A DNA stretch of 64,000 nt from Hylemonella sp. (GTDB lineage: Bacteria > Pseudomonadota > Gammaproteobacteria > Burkholderiales > Burkholderiaceae_C): assembly GCF_027532185.1 (NCBI RefSeq), contig NZ_JAPZSV010000003.1, forward strand, positions 124,001-188,000, given 5' to 3'. This document shows, piece by piece, positions 1 to 9,483 of the stretch. A program made the translations under genes and the position numbers. Each line of letters starts with the position of its first letter. Position 1 is the first letter of the stretch. The notes below the pieces were generated by a model, which had not been told where the DNA came from, made no database searches, and worked only from the letters and a program-made list of their open reading frames with translations.

Positions 1-1420
<1,420 letters not shown>

Positions 1421-1455
1421 GGTTTCCCTCAGGGAATTTTTGAACTGCCCCACAG

Positions 1456-1483
1456 CGTGAGGGTGATCCGGACGGATTTCAAG
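1456..1483 (-). promoter_or_regulatory. Candidate sigma-32 (heat-shock) promoter of clpB
   Basis: Read on the minus strand, an exact CTTGAAA -35 element (1477-1483) is followed after 13 bases by CCCTCACG (1456-1463), a partial match to the sigma-32 -10 consensus CCCCATNT. It lies 36 bases upstream of the clpB start, as expected for a heat-shock gene. Confidence 0.6.
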
Positions 1484-1539
1484 AGCGCCTGCGGTCCGAC
1501 AAGCATACTTGTGACGCAGATCAAATCCGGAGTCCCGTC

Positions 1540-2658
1540 ATGCCCCGCTTCCTGCCCTCTCTGATCGCGGCCCTGCTGACCCTGGGCTCAACCAGTCTGG
1601 TGAACGCCCAGACCACGACCCGCACCATCGCTCAGGGTCTGGCCCATCCCTGGGCCCTGGCCTTTCTGCCCGACGGCAACTTCCTGGTGACCGAACGAAA
1701 GGGCAGCTTGCGGGTGGTGGAGCCCGGCGGACGCATCCGTGCACCTGTGCAAGGGGTCCCGGTGGTACAGGCACGCGGCCAGGGTGGCCTGCTTGATCTG
1801 GCGCTGGACCGCGATTTCACCAACAACCGCACGCTCTACCTCTGCTATGCCGAGCCCTCGGCTGACAGTCGAACGGCAGGCACGGCCTTGGCACGGGCGC
1901 GCCTGAGCGAGGATGCCACGCGGCTGGAAGCGCTGCGCGTGATTTTCCAGCAGCACCCCAAGGTCAGCGGCGGCAACCATTTCGGCTGCCGCATCGCCGA
2001 GGTGCCGGACGGCACGCTCTTCCTTGCGATGGGCGAGCGCTACGGCGAGCGCGACCAGGCGCAGACCCTGGACAACCACCTGGGCAAGGTCGTGCGCATC
2101 CACAAGGACGGCAGCGTGCCGCCCGACAACCCCTTCGTGAGCCGTGCCGGCACGCGGCCCGAGATCTGGAGCTATGGGCACCGCAACCCGCAGGGCCTGG
2201 CTTTCAGCCCGCGCGGCGCGCTCTGGCTGCACGAGCACGGCCCCATGGGCGGTGACGAGATCAACCGGCCCGCGGCCGGCGCCAACTTCGGCTGGCCGCT
2301 GGTGAGCCATGGCCGCAATTACAACGACACCTCGGTGGGTACGGGCGAACGCGCACACCCTGGCACGGCGCAACCGCTCCACACCTGGGTGCCTTCGATC
2401 GCGCCCTCGGGCATGGCCTTCGTGACGAGCGAACGCTACGGCAAGGACTGGGTGGGCAATCTGCTCGTGGGTTCACTCAAGTACAAGCGCCTGGTGCGCC
2501 TGGAGCTGGCCCAGCCCTACGACGGGCCAGTACAGCGCGAGACCCGCTTGTTGCCCGACCTCGGTGAACGCGTGCGCGACGTGCGCCAGGGACCAGACGG
2601 CTACATCTATCTGCTGACCGACCACCCCGAGGGCCGCCTGCTGCGCCTGGATCCCTGA
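1540..2658 (+). CDS. Periplasmic PQQ-dependent sugar dehydrogenase (YliI/Asd family)
   Basis: This is a predicted six-bladed beta-propeller quinoprotein that oxidises aldose sugars in the periplasm. A signal peptide covers residues 1-23 (cleavage after VNA). Family hallmarks follow in order: GLAHPWALAFLPDG near residue 34, a GGNHFGCRI segment near 146, YGHRNPQGLAFSP near 208, EHGPMGGDEIN near 232 and a final blade ending in GRLLRLDP. Its length of 372 residues matches E. coli YliI. The start is supported by GGAG seven bases upstream of the ATG. It stands alone, divergent from clpB. Whether PQQ is made or scavenged cannot be judged here. Confidence 0.9.
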   Translation: MPRFLPSLIAALLTLGSTSLVNAQTTTRTIAQGLAHPWALAFLPDGNFLVTERKGSLRVVEPGGRIRAPVQGVPVVQARGQGGLLDLALDRDFTNNRTLYLCYAEPSADSRTAGTALARARLSEDATRLEALRVIFQQHPKVSGGNHFGCRIAEVPDGTLFLAMGERYGERDQAQTLDNHLGKVVRIHKDGSVPPDNPFVSRAGTRPEIWSYGHRNPQGLAFSPRGALWLHEHGPMGGDEINRPAAGANFGWPLVSHGRNYNDTSVGTGERAHPGTAQPLHTWVPSIAPSGMAFVTSERYGKDWVGNLLVGSLKYKRLVRLELAQPYDGPVQRETRLLPDLGERVRDVRQGPDGYIYLLTDHPEGRLLRLDP

Positions 2659-2728
2659 GAGGTCGCAGGCATAGGCTATGCTTGCAACCATCAGGGCCTC
2701 GCGTGCCCGCCTTTCCGAGGACATTCGT

Positions 2729-3193
2729 ATGCGCACCCTCCTCCGTTCCTGCCTCGTGCTCAGCCTGGGTCTGGCCGCCCTGCCCGCGCTGGCCTCGTTT
2801 GAAATCTCGTCCTCCATTTCCGATTCCATCTCCGAATCGGTGGGCAGCGTGTCGGCCTCGATCCGCACCTCCAGCGAGAGCGTGTCCGGCGACACCAAGA
2901 CGGCCCAGGGCCCCTACGAGGTCATGGGCGTGCAGCCCGTCGCCGAGCGGCCAGGCAGCGTACGTCTGGCACTGCGGGCCTTGCAGGAGGGCGCACAGGA
3001 CATCGAGCTGACCCTGCCGCAAGGGGCCATGGAGCGCGGACGCATCGTCGTGGGCAGCGTGATCGAGGCGCAGCCGCGCGAGTTCGGCATCGCTTTCGCG
3101 GCGCGCGACGCCACCGGCCAGGCCCAGCCCTTCTTCCTGGTCGTGCATGACGCGCGCTACCGTGAGTTCGCCACGCAGCGTGTGACGCTTTGA
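2729..3193 (+). CDS. Secreted hypothetical protein, serine-rich N-terminus
   Basis: The product is a 154-residue exported protein of unknown function. The ATG at 2729 was chosen because GAGG sits eight bases upstream and the product then opens with a clean signal peptide (residues 1-22, cleavage after PALA). An in-frame start further upstream would bury the signal. The mature protein begins with a low-complexity Ser/Ile/Asp/Glu stretch (about residues 23-55). A compact, probably beta-rich domain follows. It lies 10 bases upstream of the DUF2145 gene on the same strand, so the two are probably co-transcribed and act together in the periplasm. Confidence 0.75.
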   Translation: MRTLLRSCLVLSLGLAALPALASFEISSSISDSISESVGSVSASIRTSSESVSGDTKTAQGPYEVMGVQPVAERPGSVRLALRALQEGAQDIELTLPQGAMERGRIVVGSVIEAQPREFGIAFAARDATGQAQPFFLVVHDARYREFATQRVTL

Positions 3194-3203
3194 AGCCGCG
3201 CCC

Positions 3204-4127
3204 ATGCGCCTGAACCCGGCCAGCGTCCTGCTGGCTTTTTTATGCCTGCTCGGCTCCGCGCAGGCGGGATCGCTGCGCTACTGCGACCCGCAGCGCAGCA
3301 TCGGGCCCGCCGGACTGGAGCGCATGATGCGCGTGGCCGATGTGGTGAAGTCCGAACTCGAGGCCAGCGGCCAGCCCGTGGCCCTGGTATCGCGTTCCGG
3401 TCTCGCTCTGGGCCTGCTGGGGCAGCGCTATTCGCATGCCGGCTTGAGCCGGCGCGACCACGAGGCCTCGCCCTGGGCCGTGCGCCAGCTCTATTACGCC
3501 TGCGACGAGGCGCGCCCGCGCATCTTCGACCAGGGCATGACGGGCTTTGTCATGGGCGTGCACAACGACGCTGAAGGCTATCTCTCGCTCGTGACCCTGC
3601 CCGCGCAGGCCTCACAGCTGCTGCATGCCGCGGTGCGCGATCCGCAGCGCGCCTTGGCCCTGCTCGCGAACGACTACAGTGCCAACGCCTACCCCTATGC
3701 GCTGCGCTACCAGAACTGCAACCAGTGGCTCGTCGAGTTGCTGGCCAGCGCCTGGGACACCGCGCCCGGCGACCCGAGCCGCGCCCGGGCGCAGGCCTGG
3801 CTGCAGGCCCAGGGCTATGCGCCCACGGAGCTTCGGCTCTGGCGGCCGGTGCTGGCCTTTGCCCATCTCTTGTCCTATCTGCAATTCGACGACCATCCGC
3901 CCGTGCTGCTCGATCAGGGCCGCCTGCAACTGAGCCTGCCGCAGGGCATCGAACAGTTCGTGCGCCAGCGCTGGCCCGAGGCCAGACGTGTGGAGGTCTG
4001 CTACACAAGCACACGCGTGGTGGTCCGTCGCGGCTGGCAAGCCCTGGCCGAAGGCTGTGTGCCCGCTGCGGGGGATACCGTGATCCAGCTCGCGCCCGAG
4101 CCGACGGCAGACGCCAGCCCCTGGTGA
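3204..4127 (+). CDS. DUF2145 family exported protein
   Basis: This is an exported protein of about 307 residues with a signal peptide (residues 1-21, ending SAQA). It matches the DUF2145 family of Burkholderiales and other proteobacteria: SLRYCDP near the mature N-terminus, then SGLALGLLGQRYSHAGLS, the RQLYYACDE segment, FDQGMTGFVMG and YQNCNQWLVELLAS. The spacing of conserved His, Cys and Asn residues (YSHAG, NCNQW) resembles a papain-like or NlpC/P60-like fold, but that is inference and no function is established. It follows the serine-rich secreted protein and converges on moaE. Confidence 0.85.
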   Translation: MRLNPASVLLAFLCLLGSAQAGSLRYCDPQRSIGPAGLERMMRVADVVKSELEASGQPVALVSRSGLALGLLGQRYSHAGLSRRDHEASPWAVRQLYYACDEARPRIFDQGMTGFVMGVHNDAEGYLSLVTLPAQASQLLHAAVRDPQRALALLANDYSANAYPYALRYQNCNQWLVELLASAWDTAPGDPSRARAQAWLQAQGYAPTELRLWRPVLAFAHLLSYLQFDDHPPVLLDQGRLQLSLPQGIEQFVRQRWPEARRVEVCYTSTRVVVRRGWQALAEGCVPAAGDTVIQLAPEPTADASPW

Positions 4128-4137
4128 GCCAGCAGGC

Positions 4138-4611
4138 TCAGGCGTTGCGCGCCGTGATGCCCCAGCGGGCCAGGGCCGCGTCGTCGCTGACGCGCGCGTC
4201 GACCCAGCGCGCGCCCTCGGGCGTCTGTTCCTTCTTCCAGAACGGAGCCTGGGTCTTGAGGTAATCCATGAGGAACTCGCAGGCCTGGAAGCTCTCGCCA
4301 CGGTGCGCCGAGGTGACGACCACGAGCACGATCTGGTCCAGCGGCTGCAGCGGCCCCACACGGTGGATCACACGCGCGCCGTAGATGTCGAAGCGCCGGA
4401 AGGCTTCATCGATCATCTGCTCGATGGACTGTTCGGTCATGCCGGGGTAGTGCTCGAGCTCCATGGCACTGACCGACAGCCCGTCGTTGCGGTCACGCAC
4501 GGTGCCGATGAAGGAGCAGACCGCACCCACACGCTTGTCCTGCGCACGCAGGGCGGCGATCTCGGCGGCGACGTCGAAGTCCTGGGTCTGGATCGTGACG
4601 CGCGCAGTCAT
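4138..4611 (-). CDS. moaE: Molybdopterin synthase catalytic subunit MoaE
   Basis: MoaE is the large subunit of molybdopterin synthase. It converts cyclic pyranopterin monophosphate to molybdopterin using the thiocarboxylated C-terminus of MoaD. The 157-residue protein has the expected GAVCSFIGTVRDRN segment near residue 29, SAHRGESF at 101-108 and the catalytic lysine region KTQAPFWKKE (119-128, with Lys119 and Lys126). It lies four bases downstream of moaD at the end of the mobB-moeA-moaD-moaE operon, so its partner is translated from the same message. Confidence 0.96.
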   Translation of the reverse strand: MTARVTIQTQDFDVAAEIAALRAQDKRVGAVCSFIGTVRDRNDGLSVSAMELEHYPGMTEQSIEQMIDEAFRRFDIYGARVIHRVGPLQPLDQIVLVVVTSAHRGESFQACEFLMDYLKTQAPFWKKEQTPEGARWVDARVSDDAALARWGITARNA

Positions 4612-4615
4612 GGCT

Positions 4616-4867
4616 TCAGCCTCCCGTCACGGGCGGAAAGAAAGCGACCTCGCAGCCCTCGCTCAGGGCCGCGTCTTCGGCACTCATGGTCTGGTTCAGG
4701 GCCACGCGCACGGCGCGGCCGCGCGCCAGCGCCTGGGCATGGGGACCGCCGCGCGCAATCAGCTCGTCGCGCAACGCGCCCAGGGTGCCTGCAGCGGTCT
4801 GCAGCTGTTCGCTGCCCACGCCCACGGCCTCGCGGATGGAGGCAAAGTATTTGATCTGGACCTTCAT
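4616..4867 (-). CDS. moaD: Molybdopterin synthase sulfur carrier subunit MoaD
   Basis: This is a small ubiquitin-like sulfur carrier of 83 residues. Its C-terminal Gly-Gly (82-83, in PPVTGG) is adenylated and thiocarboxylated by MoeB-type enzymes and then inserts into MoaE. The N-terminus MKVQIKYFASIREAVG is typical. The start overlaps the moeA stop by four bases, indicating translational coupling. No MoeB gene is present in this window. Confidence 0.95.
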   Translation of the reverse strand: MKVQIKYFASIREAVGVGSEQLQTAAGTLGALRDELIARGGPHAQALARGRAVRVALNQTMSAEDAALSEGCEVAFFPPVTGG

Positions 4868-6111
4868 GCCATCAATTCTGCAAAAACCAGGAAGTGCACG
4901 ATGTCACCATGGGCTATGGTGCCGCCCGCTGGGTTGTCCACCAGACCGTCGCCCCACACCGTGGACGTCAGCACGCCCGAACTCTGGTTGGGATAGAGGT
5001 CCAGCCCGCCGGCCGCATTGCGGCGCACGCGCAAGAATTCGCGGCGTTTGTCGCCGCGCTGGATCTCGAAGTGCGCGGGCAGGGCCATGCGCACGGGCTC
5101 CACGTTCGTCGCGCCCTGCAGCCTGAGCAGGAAGGGGCGCACGAGCAACATGAAGGTGACGTAGCTCGAGACCGGGTTGCCGGGCAGACCGGCAAAGTGG
5201 CAGGCGTCCTGCGGGCCGCTGCGGTAGAGCTTGCCGTAAGCAAAGGGCTTGCCCGGCTTCATGGAAATCTGCCAGAGGTCGAGCTCACCGAGCTGCTGCA
5301 CTGAAGGCTTGATGTGGTCTTCCTCGCCCACGGAGACACCGCCACTCGTGAGCACGAGGTCGTGGCCTTGCGCCGCCTCGCGCAGCGCGTTCAGCGTGGC
5401 CTCGCGCCGGTCCGGCACGATGCCGCAGTCCGTGACCTCACAACCCAGGCGCTGCAGCAGCGCGCGCAGGAAGTAGCGGTTGGAGTTGTAGATGGCGCCC
5501 GGCGGCATCTGCTCGGGGGGCAGCTCGCCAGGCATGACGAGTTCGTCCCCGGTGGAGAAGAGCGCCACCCGCGGGCGGCGGGCGACGCTCAGGCGCGCCA
5601 TGCCGATGCCTGCCGCCAGGCCCAGGGCCGCGGGGTTGAGACGCTGGCCGCGTGCAAGCACCACGGCGCCACGGGCCACGTCCTCGCCCGCACGGCGGAT
5701 CCATTGGCCGTTTTGCGGCACGACATTCACGCGCACACTGCCCTCAGCCACCGCCTCGCAGTCCTCCTGCATGACGATGGCATCAGCGCCTGCGGGCACG
5801 GGGGCCCCCGTGAAGATACGCGCGGCTTCGCCGGGCCTGAGCGGCTGGCCGTGGTGGCCCGCAGGAATACGCTGGGTCACGGGCAGCACCACGCCAGCCT
5901 GGGGCACATCGGCGCATCGCAGGGCGTAGCCGTCCATGGAACTGTTGTCCTGTGGCGGCACATGCAGGGCCGAGACCAGGTCCTGCGCCAGCACACGACC
6001 GTCGGCATCGAAGGTGTCCACCTCCTCGGTGCCCGTCAGCGGCTGCGCCTGTGCCAGTAGCTCGGCCAGGGCCTGGTCGAGCGACTTCAAGGGCGCGCGA
6101 GGAGCGTTCAT
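4864..6111 (-). CDS. moeA: Molybdopterin molybdenumtransferase MoeA
   Basis: MoeA inserts molybdate into adenylated molybdopterin, the last common step of Mo-cofactor synthesis. The 415-residue protein has the family landmarks in order: DNSSMDGYALR near residue 57, FTGAPVPAGADAIVMQED near 99, the MoCF-domain FSTGDEL near 184, TSGGVSVGEEDHIK near 257, the KPGKPFAYG loop near 286 and FAGLPGNPVSSYVTF near 308. It overlaps mobB by four bases upstream and moaD by four bases downstream, so the operon is tightly coupled. Confidence 0.96.
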   Translation of the reverse strand: MNAPRAPLKSLDQALAELLAQAQPLTGTEEVDTFDADGRVLAQDLVSALHVPPQDNSSMDGYALRCADVPQAGVVLPVTQRIPAGHHGQPLRPGEAARIFTGAPVPAGADAIVMQEDCEAVAEGSVRVNVVPQNGQWIRRAGEDVARGAVVLARGQRLNPAALGLAAGIGMARLSVARRPRVALFSTGDELVMPGELPPEQMPPGAIYNSNRYFLRALLQRLGCEVTDCGIVPDRREATLNALREAAQGHDLVLTSGGVSVGEEDHIKPSVQQLGELDLWQISMKPGKPFAYGKLYRSGPQDACHFAGLPGNPVSSYVTFMLLVRPFLLRLQGATNVEPVRMALPAHFEIQRGDKRREFLRVRRNAAGGLDLYPNQSSGVLTSTVWGDGLVDNPAGGTIAHGDIVHFLVFAELMA

Positions 6112-6644
6112 AGCGCGTAGAGCTCGGGGTTGTAGTCGAAGCGCTCGCCGTGCGCCACGAGCCAGCCGGCCACGGCGTCGGGGTCGTTGAGGTCGAGCAG
6201 GTCCAGGCCCGTGGGCACGGGCAGGCGCGCCGGATCATCGGTGGCAACCGCGGCAATGAAGTCGTCGTCCGGGTAGCGCACAGGCTTGCCGTTCTCGGCG
6301 CGCCAGACCTCGATCTTCAGCAGGTCGCTGCTCTTGAAGCCTTCGACCAGCACCCAGTCCACACCGTCGTAAAGCTCGGCCAGCAGATGGTGCACCTTGG
6401 GCACATGTTCGCGCTCGTACTCGCGCATCAGGGCCATGCGACGGTTGGAGGCAATGACGACCTCGAAGGCGCCCGCCTCGCGGTGGCGGTGGCTGTCCTT
6501 GCCCGGGTGGTCGATATCGAACTTGTGGTGGGCGTGCTTGACCACGGAGACGCGCAGCCCTCGCAGCTTGAGCGCGGGAATGAGCTTTTCCACCAGCGTG
6601 GTCTTGCCCGACCCCGAGTAACCTGCAAATCCCACGACCTTCAT
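6108..6644 (-). CDS. mobB: Molybdopterin-guanine dinucleotide biosynthesis adaptor MobB
   Basis: MobB is a P-loop GTP-binding protein that assists attachment of GMP to molybdopterin. The ATG at 6644 gives MKVVGFAGYSGSGKTT, placing the Walker A loop at residues 8-15. An in-frame start 17 codons upstream would add a non-conserved tail with no ribosome site, so it was rejected. The product is 178 residues, with a DWVLVEGFKSSDLLKIEV segment near residue 96 typical of the family. It is the first gene of the Mo-cofactor operon here. MobA, the transferase itself, is not in the window. Confidence 0.93.
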   Translation of the reverse strand: MKVVGFAGYSGSGKTTLVEKLIPALKLRGLRVSVVKHAHHKFDIDHPGKDSHRHREAGAFEVVIASNRRMALMREYEREHVPKVHHLLAELYDGVDWVLVEGFKSSDLLKIEVWRAENGKPVRYPDDDFIAAVATDDPARLPVPTGLDLLDLNDPDAVAGWLVAHGERFDYNPELYAL

Positions 6645-6703
6645 GTCTCCATCACTCCAATGATGCTGTTTTGAGTGCCATCTGCCGGAATGCACCGGCC
6701 GCG

Positions 6704-8119
6704 TCAGGCACAGTGACGGGCGATGTAGTCCTTGACCCTCTGCACATCGGCCGGAATCACGGTGACGCGCTTGGGCAGCGCCTCGATGCCGATGAACTTG
6801 GCCGGACGCTCGGGCTCGCGACCGAGGGCCTCGACGATGGTGGCCGCGAACTTGATGGGCAGCGCGGTCTCCAGCACGATCATGGGCACGCCCGCACTCA
6901 GGTGCTCGCGCGCGACCTTGACGCCGTCAGCTGTATGCGTGTCGATCATCACGCCAAAGCGCTCGTAGGTGTCGCGGATGGTGGTCAGGCGGTTGGCATG
7001 CGTGCTTTTGCCGCTGACGAAGCCGTAGCGCGTGCGCGCCTGGGCGAAGGATGGGTCGGCGCTCAGGTCGAAGCGCCCGGTCTTGCCCAGCTGTGCACCG
7101 AAGAGATTCTGAACCTTGGCGCCGTCGCGGCCCAGCAAGTCGAACACGAAGCGCTCGAAGTTGCTGGCCTTGGAGATGTCCATGGACGGGCTGGAGGTCT
7201 CGTGCGTGTCGGCGCTGCCGCGCACCCGGTAGACACCGGTACGGAAAAACTCGTCGAGCACATCGTTCTCATTGGTGGCCACCACCAGCTTGTCGACGGG
7301 CAGGCCCATCATGCGCGCCACATGGCCGGCACAGACGTTGCCGAAGTTGCCCGAGGGCACTGTGAAGCTGACCTTCTCGGCATTGCTCTTCGTGGCCTGG
7401 AAATAGCCCGCGAAGTAGTACACCACCTGCGCCACGAGGCGGGCCCAGTTGATGGAGTTGACGGTGCCGATCCGGTAGCGGCGCTTGAAGTCCAGGTCGT
7501 TGGAAACGGCCTTGACGATGTCCTGGCAGTCGTCGAACACGCCCTGCACGGCCAGGTTGTGGATGTTGGCGTCCTGCAGGCTGAACATCTGCGCCTGCTG
7601 GAAGGGGCTCATGCGACCATGTGGGCTGGTCATGAAGACGCGTACGCCCTGCTTGCCGCGCATGGCGTACTCGGCCGCACTACCGGTGTCACCGCTGGTG
7701 GCCCCAAGGATGTTGAGCTCTTCGCCGCGGCGGCCGAGTTCGTACTCAAACAGATGACCCAGCAGCTGCATGGCCATGTCCTTGAACGCCAGCGTGGGGC
7801 CGTTGGACAGGGCTTCGAGGTAGAAGCCATCTTCGAGCTTTTTCAGCGGAACGATGGCTTTCGTGCCGAAGACTGCCTCGGTGTAGGTCTTGCGGCAGAT
7901 GGCACGCAGGTCCTCAGCCGGGATGTCATCGATGTAGAGCGAGAGGATCTCAAAGGCGAGATCGGCATAGGACAGGCCACGCCATCTGGTCAGCGTGGCA
8001 TCGTCGACCTTCGGATAGCTCTCGGGCAGGTAGAGGCCGCCGTCGGGCGCCAGGCCTTCGAGCAGGATCTCGCAGAAGCGCTTGCGTTCCGGTGCGCCCC
8101 GGGTGCTCAGGTAGTTCAT
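6704..8119 (-). CDS. thrC: Threonine synthase
   Basis: This PLP enzyme converts O-phospho-homoserine to threonine. The 471-residue protein opens with MNYLSTRG, has the PLP-lysine motif GPTLAFKDMAMQLLG near residue 107, the phosphate-binding SGDTGSAAEYAMRGK near 145 and the PSGNFGNVCAGH segment near 255. The length is that of the long fold-type II class found in proteobacteria and yeast. Its ATG overlaps the hom stop by four bases (8116-8119), so flux from homoserine is coordinated. No separate thrB lies next to it. In this order homoserine kinase is usually encoded elsewhere. Confidence 0.97.
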   Translation of the reverse strand: MNYLSTRGAPERKRFCEILLEGLAPDGGLYLPESYPKVDDATLTRWRGLSYADLAFEILSLYIDDIPAEDLRAICRKTYTEAVFGTKAIVPLKKLEDGFYLEALSNGPTLAFKDMAMQLLGHLFEYELGRRGEELNILGATSGDTGSAAEYAMRGKQGVRVFMTSPHGRMSPFQQAQMFSLQDANIHNLAVQGVFDDCQDIVKAVSNDLDFKRRYRIGTVNSINWARLVAQVVYYFAGYFQATKSNAEKVSFTVPSGNFGNVCAGHVARMMGLPVDKLVVATNENDVLDEFFRTGVYRVRGSADTHETSSPSMDISKASNFERFVFDLLGRDGAKVQNLFGAQLGKTGRFDLSADPSFAQARTRYGFVSGKSTHANRLTTIRDTYERFGVMIDTHTADGVKVAREHLSAGVPMIVLETALPIKFAATIVEALGREPERPAKFIGIEALPKRVTVIPADVQRVKDYIARHCA

Positions 8120-9441
8120 CCGGCCAGCTCTTCCTTGCGGATGCGCACGATGGGCGCGAGCACGGTGGGCAGGGCCTGCAGCTGCGCCATGGCACCGTTG
8201 AGCGTGCCTTCGCGCGCGTCGTGCGTGAGGATGATCACGTCGGTCTGCTGCGAGCCTTCGCCGCCGACCTCGTCGGCCTCGCGCTGCAGCACGGCGTCGA
8301 TGCTGATGCCGGCGCCGGCCAAGATGCCAGTGACCTGGGCCAGTACACCGGCCTGGTCGGCCACGCGCAGGCGCAGGTAGTAGCTGGTGACGACCTCTTC
8401 GATCGGCAGCACGGGCAGGTTGCTCAGCGCGTTGGGCTGGAAGGCCAGATGCGGTACGCGGTGCAGCGGATCGGCGGTGTGCAGGCGCGCGATGTCCACC
8501 AGATCGGCCACCACGGCGCTAGCTGTGGGCTCCGAGCCCGCACCCTTGCCGTAGTACAGCGTGGTGCCCACAGCATCGCCATTGACCACCACGGCGTTCA
8601 TCGCGCCCTCGACGTTGGCCAGCAGCCGCTTGGCCGGCACCAGGCTGGGATGCACACGCAGCTCGATGCCCTTGGCCGTGCGCTTGGTGATGCCCAGCAG
8701 CTTGATGCGGTAGCCCAGCTGCTCGGCGTACTTGATGTCGGCGGCGCCGAGCTTGGTGATACCCTCGACATAGGCCTTGTCGAACTGCACCGGGATGCCG
8801 TAGGCAATGGCCGAGAGGATGGTGGCCTTGTGACCAGCGTCCACCCCCTCGATGTCGAAGGTCGGGTCGGCCTCGGCGTAGCCCAGGCGCTGCGCCTCCT
8901 TGAGCACGACGTCGAAGTCCAGGCCCTTGTCACGCATCTCGGACAGGATGAAGTTGGTGGTGCCGTTGATGATCCCGGCGATCCACTGGATGCGGTTGGC
9001 CGTGAGGCCTTCACGCAGCGCCTTAATGATGGGAATGCCACCGGCCACCGCGGCCTCGAAGGCCACCATCACGCCCTTGGCGGAAGCGGCCGCAAAGATT
9101 TCGGTGCCGTGCACCGCCAGCAGGGCCTTGTTGGCGGTGACCACGTGCTTGCCAGCCGCGATGGCTTCGAGCACGAGCTGCTTGGCAATGCCGTAGCCAC
9201 CAATGAGCTCGACCACGATGTCGATCTCGGGGTTGGCGATCACCGCGCGGGCGTCGTTGACCACCTTGACGCCCGGCCCCACGATGGACTGGGCGCGCGC
9301 CACGTCGAGGTCGGCCACCATGGTGATCTCGATGCCACGACCGGCGCGACGCTGGATCTCTTCCTGATTGCGCTGGAGCACGTTGAAGGTGCCCGAGCCG
9401 ACGGTACCGATGCCCAGCAGGCCTACTTGGATAGCTTTCAT
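8116..9441 (-). CDS. hom: Homoserine dehydrogenase
   Basis: Homoserine dehydrogenase reduces aspartate semialdehyde to homoserine. The 441-residue monofunctional enzyme has an N-terminal NAD(P)-binding fold with LLGIGTVGSGTFNVL (residues 9-23), NKALLA near residue 104, the catalytic-domain segment GIINGTTNFILSEM near 173 with EADPTFDIEGVDAGHK near 204, and a C-terminal ACT domain (about 350-430, beginning YYLRLRVADQAGVLAQVTG) that normally senses threonine. It lacks an aspartokinase domain. It sits between alaA and thrC on the same strand. Confidence 0.97.
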   Translation of the reverse strand: MKAIQVGLLGIGTVGSGTFNVLQRNQEEIQRRAGRGIEITMVADLDVARAQSIVGPGVKVVNDARAVIANPEIDIVVELIGGYGIAKQLVLEAIAAGKHVVTANKALLAVHGTEIFAAASAKGVMVAFEAAVAGGIPIIKALREGLTANRIQWIAGIINGTTNFILSEMRDKGLDFDVVLKEAQRLGYAEADPTFDIEGVDAGHKATILSAIAYGIPVQFDKAYVEGITKLGAADIKYAEQLGYRIKLLGITKRTAKGIELRVHPSLVPAKRLLANVEGAMNAVVVNGDAVGTTLYYGKGAGSEPTASAVVADLVDIARLHTADPLHRVPHLAFQPNALSNLPVLPIEEVVTSYYLRLRVADQAGVLAQVTGILAGAGISIDAVLQREADEVGGEGSQQTDVIILTHDAREGTLNGAMAQLQALPTVLAPIVRIRKEELAG

Positions 9442-9483
9442 CTTCTCTCTGTCCGGAGGCCCTGTGGGCCTCTCATCAAAACT

